DNA of 54,357 bases from NCBI GenBank assembly GCA_052139835.1, contig JBKQVT010000161.1:1-54357 (forward strand), given 5' to 3'. The notes under the pieces were generated by a model. The model was not told the origin of the DNA. It saw nothing but the letters and a program-made list of their open reading frames with translations, and did no database searches. The translations under genes and the position numbers were made by a program. Shown one piece after another: positions 27,244-33,757 of this stretch. This DNA is from JBKQVT01 sp052139835. GTDB lineage: Bacteria; Planctomycetota; Planctomycetia; Pirellulales; Thermoguttaceae. How positions within the stretch are numbered: position 1 is the stretch's first letter; each line of letters begins with the position of its first letter.

Positions 27244-27354
27244 AAAGTGCTCCCTTGTTGATGGTCGCCGACGGCTGATTCACACCCCCGTCCCGTAGAA
27301 GGGTGCAGAGGGGGGGTGCCCCGGCAACGTCCGAAAAATGTGCCTAACCCACTT

Positions 27355-27383
27355 ATCTTCCTACAATTCAGCCCGCTTGTCAA
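27355..27383 (-). promoter_or_regulatory. Possible promoter of the exbB operon
   Basis: On the minus strand TTGACA (27378-27383) is followed after 17 nt by GAAGAT (27355-27360), a poor -10. The perfect -35 box and position 110 nt upstream of exbB are the only support. Confidence 0.35.
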
Positions 27384-27468
27384 GCAATTCTCGATTTGGA
27401 AGCGGCCCGCCGCGCGCCGAGCCCTTCCCTGCTCCACCTGAGTGTTCGCAACCCGGGGCGGACTTTAT

Positions 27469-27630
<162 letters not shown>

Positions 27631-27640
27631 TTTCTGGTGG

Positions 27641-28051
27641 CTACTTCCCCGCCAAGGCCCGGCCGGGGGGCATCGGCAGCAGATACGGCCGCAGCGATTC
27701 CAGCGTCCGCGGACCGATGCCGGGGACCCGTCGCCGCAGGTCCTCGTGGTCGATAAACCGCCCGCTCGCCTGGCGGCAATCCACGATCCGGTGCGCCAGC
27801 TTCGCCCCGACTCCCGGCAGGTTGGCCAATTCGGGCCAGTCGGCCTGGTTGATGTCGACCTGGAAGCGGGCGGTCTGCGGCGCGGCCCGCTCCACCTCGA
27901 TCAGCCGCCCCCGCCAGCCTCCCTGGCCGATCCACCAGCCCAGGGTCGCAGAGAGCGCGGCCGCGACCAACGCTGCCACCGCCGCCTGGTCGGCGCGACG
28001 AAGCAGCCAGTGTGGCAGCCCCGGCGGCGGATCGGACCTCTTGCAGGACAT
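27641..28051 (-). CDS. ComEA-like helix-hairpin-helix protein
   Basis: 136 aa from the ATG at 28051 (GGAG 8 nt upstream); a GTG at 28090 would add 13 residues. A transmembrane segment (VAALVAAALSATLGWWIG, about 26-43) is followed by a tandem helix-hairpin-helix DNA-binding region: INQADWPELANLPGVGAKLAHRIVDCRQ and DHEDLRRRVPGIGPRTLESLRPYL. This is the layout of ComEA, the membrane-bound DNA receptor of natural transformation, although many planctomycete proteins of this type have no proven role. It is divergent from nadC. Confidence 0.8.
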   Translation of the reverse strand: MSCKRSDPPPGLPHWLLRRADQAAVAALVAAALSATLGWWIGQGGWRGRLIEVERAAPQTARFQVDINQADWPELANLPGVGAKLAHRIVDCRQASGRFIDHEDLRRRVPGIGPRTLESLRPYLLPMPPGRALAGK

Positions 28052-28150
28052 CGAACCATCTCCACAATGCAGGCCGCGGCTTCGCACCACGCCCGGATAG
28101 TATTATGATGATATTGAAATCCAAGCGGTATCCCCCGCCGCACTCCCAGT

Positions 28151-28186
28151 CCCCCTCTCCCTCCGGGAGAGGGTCGGGGTGAGGGG
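28151..28186. repeat. Family C palindrome (CTCTCCC-GGGAGAG)
   Basis: CCCTCTCCCTCCGGGAGAGG followed by GTCGGGGTGAGGGG, upstream of nadC. The same element occurs inside nadC (28792-28835) and twice, inverted, in cbiD (50427-50565). Confidence 0.85.
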
Positions 28187-28237
28187 CGTCACGCTCCGTG
28201 GATATTGCAGCACATTTCCAAGACCCGCACCTCGCTG

Positions 28238-29224
28238 ATGACCAAGGAATTCCCGCAAGTCGCTTGGGACGCCGAGCTTCAGGCCGATTGGCTGCGGCTG
28301 CTGGCATTGGCGATCGACGAGGACCTCGGCCGCGAGGGCGACTGGACCACCCGCGCGCTGGTGCCGCCGGGGGCCACGGGCCGGGCGGCCATCGTGGTCC
28401 GCGGCGGCGGCGTGGTCGCCGGCCTGCCGGCCCTGCCCAGCGCCCTGGAGAAATTCGATCCCCGCCTCCGCTGGTCGCCGGAGACCGAGGACGGCCGGCT
28501 CGTCGAGCGCGGCGGGCGGCTGGGCGCCATCGAGGGCCCGGCACGCGGCCTGCTGGCCGCCGAGCGGGTGCTGTTGAACATGCTTTCGCGCCTCTCGGGC
28601 ATCGCCAGCCTGACGCGAAAATTCGTCGATGCCGCGGCCGGCACGAAGGCCCGCATCTACGACACCCGCAAAACCACCCCCGGCTGGCGCCGCCTGGAGA
28701 AATACGCCGTCCGCTGCGGCGGCGGTTGGAACCATCGCGCCGGTCTGTTCGCGGCGGTGCTCATCAAGGACAACCACCTGGCCTTCGGTGCCTCTCTCCC
28801 CTCTCCCTCTTCGGGAGAGGGGCCGGGGGTGAGGGCCGGCGGCGCCGGCTACGGGCCCGCCGAGGCGGTGGCCGCGGCCCACCGCTTCGTGGCCGAGCAC
28901 GCCACGGCGGCCGCGGCTGCGGCCATGATCATCGAGGTCGAGGTCGATACGCTCCAGCAACTCGACGAGGTGCTGGCCGCCGCTCCGGACCTGGTGCTGT
29001 TGGACAACCTGCGGCCGGCCGAGCTCCGCCAGGCGGTGGCCCGCCGCAACGCCGTCGCGCCGGCCGTCGAACTGGAGGCCTCCGGCGGCATCGACCTGGA
29101 AAGCGTCCGCCGCGTGGCCGAGAGCGGGGTCGAGCGGATCAGCGTCGGCGCGCTGACGCATTCGGCCGTGGCCTTGGACATCGGCCTGGATTGGCTCTCC
29201 GCCGGGCCGCGGGGCGGTGTATAA
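28238..29224 (+). CDS. nadC: Nicotinate-nucleotide pyrophosphorylase (quinolinate phosphoribosyltransferase)
   Basis: 328 aa from ATG 28238; a TTG at 28205 would add 11 residues, and neither has a strong ribosome site. It forms nicotinate mononucleotide from quinolinate and PRPP in NAD synthesis. Family sequence: LLNMLSRLSGIASLTR, RIYDTRKTTPGWRRLEKYAVRCGGG (substrate site), LIKDNH, IEVEVDT, LLDNL and EASGGI in order. Oddity: about 15 residues (185-200, SLPSPSSGEGPGVRAGG) directly after LIKDNHLAFG come from a family C palindrome inserted in frame, in the loop where other NadC proteins have a short variable turn. Usual length is about 280 aa. Confidence 0.93.
   Translation: MTKEFPQVAWDAELQADWLRLLALAIDEDLGREGDWTTRALVPPGATGRAAIVVRGGGVVAGLPALPSALEKFDPRLRWSPETEDGRLVERGGRLGAIEGPARGLLAAERVLLNMLSRLSGIASLTRKFVDAAAGTKARIYDTRKTTPGWRRLEKYAVRCGGGWNHRAGLFAAVLIKDNHLAFGASLPSPSSGEGPGVRAGGAGYGPAEAVAAAHRFVAEHATAAAAAAMIIEVEVDTLQQLDEVLAAAPDLVLLDNLRPAELRQAVARRNAVAPAVELEASGGIDLESVRRVAESGVERISVGALTHSAVALDIGLDWLSAGPRGGV
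28792..28835. repeat. Family C palindrome inside nadC
   Basis: CTCTCCCCTCTCCCTCTTCG then GGAGAGGGGCCGGGGGTGAGGG. It matches the copy just upstream of the same gene (28151-28186) and encodes about 15 extra residues. Confidence 0.85.
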
Positions 29225-29225
29225 T
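29220..29225 (+). promoter_or_regulatory. Possible -10 box for the small gene at 29272
   Basis: A perfect TATAAT spans the nadC stop codon, 47 nt before the next ATG. No good -35 box is found at 16-18 nt, so it may be chance. Confidence 0.3.
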
Positions 29226-29271
29226 GGCGATGGACGGTTGTCTCGCGCCGATTGCCAAAGGAGGAACACTC

Positions 29272-29508
29272 ATGTCAAGCGACCTGAACGCCATGCGGGG
29301 AATCGTCCACGGGAGGGTGATCGAGTTTGCGAACGACTTGGGGCTGCCCGAGGGCCAGCAAGTCACGGTCACCGTGCAACCCATGCTGTCGCGCGAAGAG
29401 GCGATCCGGCGGTCTTTCGGCGGTTGGGCTGAAGACGCCGAGGAACTGGACGAGTTTCTTCAGGGGTTGCGGCGCGATCGCCAGCAGGAGCGACAACGTC
29501 AAAATTAG
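29272..29508 (+). CDS. Orphan antitoxin-like small protein
   Basis: 78 aa from ATG 29272 with AAAGGAGG 7 nt upstream. It starts with the same kind of beta unit (RGIVHGRVIEFANDLGLPEGQQVTVTV) as the VapB-like protein at 11123 and ends in a charged helix (AEELDEFLQGLRRDRQQERQRQN). No PIN or other toxin gene follows, so it is an orphan or its partner was lost. Position right after nadC, within 50 nt, is probably chance. Confidence 0.75.
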   Translation: MSSDLNAMRGIVHGRVIEFANDLGLPEGQQVTVTVQPMLSREEAIRRSFGGWAEDAEELDEFLQGLRRDRQQERQRQN

Positions 29509-29533
29509 CCGCGGAGCGGCGACAGTCACTAGC

Positions 29534-29575
29534 CCGGCTCGCAAGAGCCGGAAATGCGGACGAGAACCCGCATTT
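29534..29575. repeat. Two adjacent hairpins
   Basis: CCGGCTC-GCAA-GAGCCGG (29534-29551) followed directly by AAATGCGG-N8-CCGCATTT (29552-29575). Both stems are perfect. Together with GGAGCGGC/CCTCCGG blocks nearby they make a typical planctomycete intergenic repeat block between two small genes. Confidence 0.7.
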
Positions 29576-29631
29576 GAGCTCCGGAGGAGCGCCAGTCAGC
29601 ACTGTCGAAACCTCCGGATTTGGAGCATCTT

Positions 29632-29877
29632 ATGAACGGCAGGCCAGGCGATCATCCGCTTACGGATATTCTTTTTTACAGTCGCGAAGTCTACGGACGA
29701 GAAGCTGACGAACTGATCCGCAAGGTTAGAGAGTTATGCAGCGAACGGGAATTATACGAGTGGTGGGAGAAAGACATTCACTGGTCTGGTGATCGGGCGA
29801 TGGTTCTTCGTAAGGTCCAGACCCGTCTTGAAGAGTTGGCCACGCGCGCAAAGGAATCCGGTTGGGAAGTCGAGTGA
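29632..29877 (+). CDS. Small hypothetical protein
   Basis: 81 aa from ATG 29632 (TTGGAG 6 nt upstream). Strongly charged and helical, with a Trp-rich centre (ELYEWWEKDIHWSGDRAMVLRKVQTRLEEL). Lower GC at third positions than neighbours suggests recent acquisition. The family is not recognised; a toxin or antitoxin partner for the gene at 29272 is possible but there is no motif to support it. Confidence 0.6.
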   Translation: MNGRPGDHPLTDILFYSREVYGREADELIRKVRELCSERELYEWWEKDIHWSGDRAMVLRKVQTRLEELATRAKESGWEVE

Positions 29878-29983
29878 CCTGGGCTTTAGTATGACATTGG
29901 GCGACTGAACAACCAAATCGCGAGCCGTTAGCTGTCCACTAATGCCCGCAAAACTGGCGATTTATTGGCGGTGACGCGCTGTC

Positions 29984-30064
29984 GCCCCTCCGGGGCTCTA
30001 TAGCTTTCCCCGCTCTTTACCAAGGGCTTACGCCCTTGGCTATTCACTGCCGCCCCTCCGGGGC
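29984..30064. repeat. Intergenic palindrome cluster
   Basis: GCCCCTCCGGGGC at 29984-29996 and again at 30052-30064 flank CCAAGGGC-TTAC-GCCCTTGG (30020-30039). This symmetric three-part block fills part of the 252-nt gap between 29878 and 30129. No gene is seen there. Confidence 0.8.
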
Positions 30065-30084
30065 TGAAACCAACGCCGGGGCGG

Positions 30085-30111
30085 CACTGCTGGACAAGCC
30101 AGCAGTGGCAC
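30085..30111. repeat. Family A half element
   Basis: A single 27-bp arm, identical to the right arms at 15033-15059 and 27556-27582. The matching left arm is missing. It ends 18 nt before the stop of the ARPP-1 gene. Confidence 0.85.
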
Positions 30112-30129
30112 CCGGCGGAGACCGATCTC

Positions 30130-31269
30130 TCATCTTACCAGCGGCGGGCGCTGGTCCGTGTCGTCGCGGCGCTCGGGCTCGGGGTTGCGGTTGGGATAAA
30201 TGATCACCGGCCGGGGTTCCGGCGCCGGTGAGACGGCGCCGCCGAATTGCGCGCCGTAGTGGACCAGCGTGCTGTCGAGGCTCACCCCGTCGCCCAGCAG
30301 GCCGCGGCGTGAACGCCGCGACTCCTGGGTGATGATGCCGGAGCCGGAGCCGGGGGTGCTCGCCCGCTGGCTGCCCACGCGGCAGAGCCGCTCGAACAGG
30401 GCGATGGCCGCGCGATTGTCGCCCGGAGCGTCGCCCTCGCCCGCGGCATTGAGGATCACGTAGTCCACGGCATAGGAATCCAGCAGCTTGGGCAGCAGCG
30501 CGCGGGCGAGGTCCTCGCTGCCGAAGAGTTCCAGGCCCAGGGCGCGGCCGTGGTCGACGAAGATGAAGCCGGTGGTGCCGCGGGGGATGGCCGGCACGAT
30601 CCGCCGCCGCACGTCGTCGAGCGTCTTTTTCACCGGCGCGGCTTGCAGGGCCTCGTCGAGGTTGCCGGTGGCGTTCTCGGCCTTCAAGGCGGCGTTGTTG
30701 CGGGTCACCTCCGACCAGACCTTCTGCTGGTCGGCACCGCCGCGAAGTTCCTTTTGGATCGATTGGGGAACCATGGTCTTGCTGCCGGCGGAGAACGTGG
30801 TGTTGCCGGACCAGCGGCGGGCCTCGACGCAGAAGACGTTCAAGTCGATCTTCTGGCCCGGGGCCAGCACCACGTCCTGGCGGACCGTGCGGGTCTGCAT
30901 GCCCCCGGCCAGCACCTCGCCGCGCATGAGAAAGACGTATTCGTCGCGGCTGCGGTTTTCGATCTGCACCAGCGGCACGCTGCCGCCGGGCTTCTCGCTG
31001 ACCACCAGCACGCCGCCGGAAATGGCGGCGTCGGCCGTCAGCCAGCGGCCGCGCAACAGCGGCACGTCGTCGACCAGCACGGGGTAGACGGCCAGTTGCC
31101 CATAGCGGACCGGCTCGGCAATCTTCACTCCGTCCAGGTAGCGGCCCAACTCCCGGACGTGCCGCTCGGTCGAGGGCCGCTGGGCCCACAACGTCGCCGC
31201 GGTAAAAATGATCCCCGCCGCGCCCACGGCGGCCGCCACGCGACCCCAGCGATTCCAGCGTGCATTCAT
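30130..31269 (-). CDS. Membrane-anchored ARPP-1-like domain protein
   Basis: 379 aa from ATG 31269 with AAGGAGG upstream. One N-terminal hydrophobic helix (AAAVGAAGIIFTAATLWA) would anchor or export it. Residues about 30-230 show the ARPP-1/DUF6569 pattern: VPLVQIENRSRDEYVFLMRGEVLAGGMQTRTVRQD, then LNVFCVEARRW. The family is linked by genome context to rhodanese, phosphatase and ADP-ribosylation genes; its activity is unknown. The tail is Pro/Arg-rich and disordered. No known partners lie next to it here. Confidence 0.75.
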   Translation of the reverse strand: MNARWNRWGRVAAAVGAAGIIFTAATLWAQRPSTERHVRELGRYLDGVKIAEPVRYGQLAVYPVLVDDVPLLRGRWLTADAAISGGVLVVSEKPGGSVPLVQIENRSRDEYVFLMRGEVLAGGMQTRTVRQDVVLAPGQKIDLNVFCVEARRWSGNTTFSAGSKTMVPQSIQKELRGGADQQKVWSEVTRNNAALKAENATGNLDEALQAAPVKKTLDDVRRRIVPAIPRGTTGFIFVDHGRALGLELFGSEDLARALLPKLLDSYAVDYVILNAAGEGDAPGDNRAAIALFERLCRVGSQRASTPGSGSGIITQESRRSRRGLLGDGVSLDSTLVHYGAQFGGAVSPAPEPRPVIIYPNRNPEPERRDDTDQRPPLVR

Positions 31270-31430
31270 GACTCTTGCCTCCTTCTTCCCTGGTTTCCCA
31301 ATTGGTTTCTGGACAGGACTACTGTTGAGACGCCCGCCGGCAGGGAAAAGTTCCCGCGACCGCCGGCGAGGGACGCCCCGACGCGTTTGACGGTGCGATG
31401 CCCCCCCCCCCCGCAGCGGTCGGAGGGTAG

Positions 31431-31459
31431 TTGACAAATCCAAGCCGTCCGCCAGAATG
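31431..31459 (+). promoter_or_regulatory. Putative promoter of the first CD225 gene
   Basis: TTGACA (31431-31436), 16- or 17-nt spacer, CAGAAT/AGAATG around 31453-31459. It lies 31 nt upstream of the ATG at 31491. The 221-nt gap 31270-31490 also holds a run of C residues (31401-31412). Confidence 0.5.
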
Positions 31460-31490
31460 AGGGGCCTGGGCAAACCGGAGGTCATCATTC

Positions 31491-31880
31491 ATGCTGTGCC
31501 GGAAGTGCGGGGCGGAAAACGGCGACAAGGAATACTTCTGCGTCCAATGCGGCGCGGCCCTGGAGGAAGACGGCCCCGCGGAGCCGCCCCCCGGTGCTGA
31601 GCCGCCGCGCGGCTTTTCGGACCATTCTTCCTATCCGGAGGAGATTTCGACCAATCTCTTGCCGGCCATCCTGGTGACCATCTTCTGTTGCCTGCCCTTT
31701 GGCGTGGTTGCCATCGCGTTTGCCGCGATCGCCAGCAATCACCTTGCGTCGCACAATCGAGAGGCGGCGATCCAGGCGTCGGAGAGCGCGAGGACATGGT
31801 GTTGGCGGGCCTTCTGGTGCGGATTGATCATCATCATTGCCTTGCTCATCTTCTCGTCGCAGGGGGGGCATCACTTCTGA
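31491..31880 (+). CDS. Zinc-ribbon plus CD225/dispanin membrane protein, copy 1
   Basis: 129 aa. Zinc ribbon at the start with C3, C6, C17 and C20 (CRKCG and CVQCG), a Pro-rich linker, then the CD225/dispanin domain: first helix NLLPAILVTIFCCLPFGVVAIAFAAIA, a loop with NREAAIQASESARTWCW, and a second helix GLIIIIALLIFS. CD225 proteins are small membrane proteins with one re-entrant and one transmembrane helix; the bacterial function is unknown. The next gene, 66 nt on, is a paralogue. Confidence 0.88.
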   Translation: MLCRKCGAENGDKEYFCVQCGAALEEDGPAEPPPGAEPPRGFSDHSSYPEEISTNLLPAILVTIFCCLPFGVVAIAFAAIASNHLASHNREAAIQASESARTWCWRAFWCGLIIIIALLIFSSQGGHHF

Positions 31881-31946
31881 GGTCGCCGCCGGACTGCGGC
31901 GGCCGAGACCGAATCGCACCGAAACCATCCCTAAAGGAGAAATCTC

Positions 31947-32318
31947 ATGCAATGCGGGAAGTGTGGGGCGGAAAACGACGATCGGGCGTACCTCTGCGCC
32001 CAGTGCGGCGCCGCGCTGGAGGAGGTGAGGCGTTCGGAACTTCCTGCCTTCCAGGGGAGCATTCCGACCTACCTCGTCCAGGCCATCCTGGTGACGATCT
32101 TCTGCTGCCAGCCCTTTGGGATCGTCTCCATCGTCTTTGCCGCGATCGCCACCAGCCATCTCAGTTCGGGCAATCGAGCGGCGGCCATCGCGGCGTCGAA
32201 CAATGCGAAAACCTGGTGTTGGGTCGCCTTCTGGTGCGGGCTGGCCTGGGTCCTCTTCGTGTTCTTTTTCATGGTCCTTGCGCCCGCGATTTTTGTGTCG
32301 CCCCATCATCGCTTCTGA
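31947..32318 (+). CDS. Zinc-ribbon plus CD225/dispanin membrane protein, copy 2
   Basis: 123 aa. Same layout as the preceding gene: C3, C6, C17, C20 zinc ribbon, shorter linker, CD225 helix (AILVTIFCCQPFGIVSIVFAAIA), NNAKTWCWVAFWCGLAWV loop and second helix. An AAAGGAG site precedes the ATG. The two copies are clearly a tandem duplication with a diverged linker. Confidence 0.88.
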   Translation: MQCGKCGAENDDRAYLCAQCGAALEEVRRSELPAFQGSIPTYLVQAILVTIFCCQPFGIVSIVFAAIATSHLSSGNRAAAIAASNNAKTWCWVAFWCGLAWVLFVFFFMVLAPAIFVSPHHRF

Positions 32319-32381
32319 AGACAGCCCCCGGATTCCGCGCCCCCCCGGGAGCCCCAGAGCGAACCTCGCTGAGACCACGCC

Positions 32382-32777
32382 TTGAGCCCGACCACTGAAA
32401 CCCGACCGCACCGCCGCCGGCTCCTCGTGCTGGCCGTCGGCGTCGCGGCGCTGGCGGGCGCGGCGCTGTTGTACGTGGTCGATCCGGCCAAGCCGGGGGT
32501 GTTTCCGCCCTGCCCATTCCACGCCCTGACGGGTTTGCACTGTCCCGGCTGCGGATCGCTCCGCGCCACGCACCAGCTCTTGCACGGCCACCTGGCGGCA
32601 GCCCTGCGCATGAACCCCTTGTTCGTCGTGTCACTACCGCTGCTGGGCCTGTTGTGGCTCTTTCCCCGCTGGCAGCGGAAGGCCTGGGTCGGGTGGCTTG
32701 TGCTGGCGGTGGTGGTCGTGTATTGGATCGCCCGCAATCTCCCCTTCTGGCCGCTGGTCCTGTTGGCCCCCCATTAG
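32382..32777 (+). CDS. DUF2752 membrane protein
   Basis: 131 aa from a TTG at 32382. Three hydrophobic segments and the DUF2752 signature around PCPFHALTGLHCPGCGSLRATHQLLHGHLAAAL, with paired Cys. Such proteins often neighbour CD225 genes; function unknown. It starts 63 nt after copy 2. Confidence 0.85.
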   Translation: MSPTTETRPHRRRLLVLAVGVAALAGAALLYVVDPAKPGVFPPCPFHALTGLHCPGCGSLRATHQLLHGHLAAALRMNPLFVVSLPLLGLLWLFPRWQRKAWVGWLVLAVVVVYWIARNLPFWPLVLLAPH

Positions 32778-32996
32778 TCCGGCGGTCCCCACGCGCACAG
32801 CTCGCATAGGCTGTCCAGCCGGCACCCTCTGCCGTGAACCCGCAAGACGGAAATTGCTTGCCGTCCCATCCTGGAGGGGTAGAATTCACTAGCGAAAATC
32901 TGCCCGCAAGCACAGCCCACCCGCTGCACCGGGTAGGCTTGTCCGGCGCAGAAAGCATCCCGGATAGCGCACCACGGTTTTCCCCTCGGAGAAGGT

Positions 32997-33683
32997 ATGG
33001 AGATCGAAGAGTTCGTCCAACGCCGCAGCGACGCGGCCCAAGAGTTCAACCTCCACGAAGACCGCAGCGACGGTTTGGAGATCGCCGGCAGCCTCGCCAG
33101 CGGGCTGACCATCCTCCGCGATGCACTCTACAAGCGGGTCCACGAGGACGTGCAGCGGCAGCGGGGCATGGACTCCATCCTGATGCCGATCTCGGAAGAA
33201 AAGAGCGAGCGGCTGGCGAAGATCGAAATCGAGCTCTACCAGATCGCCGTCTCCGCGGCCGCCGCCCAAAGGGGCGACTATGCCGGCGCCGACGCCGGTT
33301 GGTATTGGCAATGGCTGGCGCGGCTCCGCTTGGGCCCCTCCCAGCCGGAGGATCGTGTCACCAAGCGGGTCGAGTGCTACCTGGCCAAGAGCCGCGACCA
33401 GCGGCGGCTGCTCTTCAGCGACGTGATGGCCCGCGCCCTGCCCGAGTCGCGCCACGCGCCGCTGGTGCTCTTCCGGCTGCTGCCCTTGGCGATCGAGATC
33501 GTCACGGCCCTGGGCTTCGGCGATTCCGCCCAGGCCGCGGAAGTCCGCCAGAGCCAGAGCGACATCCTTCCGGGCATTGCCGATTGCGAGCAGTGCCGCG
33601 GCAAGTTGCTGGACAACGGCCAGCAGTGCCCCGCGTGCGGCAATCCCCTCTGGCAGTTCGACCGGCTCACCGCGATCGACTGA
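32997..33683 (+). CDS. Hypothetical protein with C-terminal zinc ribbon
   Basis: 228 aa, beginning MEIEEFVQRRSDAAQEFN with a GGAGAAGG site. Mostly helical, with a long central helix bundle, and at the C-terminus a four-Cys zinc ribbon (CEQCRGKLLDNGQQCPACG, residues about 196-214). No transmembrane segment. A planctomycete-type protein of unknown role. It is followed 75 nt later by the J-like/FGE protein. The preceding 219 nt carry no other gene. Confidence 0.7.
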   Translation: MEIEEFVQRRSDAAQEFNLHEDRSDGLEIAGSLASGLTILRDALYKRVHEDVQRQRGMDSILMPISEEKSERLAKIEIELYQIAVSAAAAQRGDYAGADAGWYWQWLARLRLGPSQPEDRVTKRVECYLAKSRDQRRLLFSDVMARALPESRHAPLVLFRLLPLAIEIVTALGFGDSAQAAEVRQSQSDILPGIADCEQCRGKLLDNGQQCPACGNPLWQFDRLTAID

Positions 33684-33757
33684 GGGCCGCGGCCCCCGTT
33701 CCCCTTTTCGGCACGATTCGTTACTATAGGGGGCATCCTATCGCCTGGGGACCGCCC

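Noticed and set aside
29224..29508. Longer version of the small antitoxin starting at ATG 29224
   Set aside because: The AAAGGAGG site and the family-like beta start point to the ATG at 29272.
29534..29575. Double hairpin considered as a tRNA or small RNA gene
   Set aside because: No cloverleaf, no promoter and no anticodon arm can be drawn; it fits an intergenic repeat.
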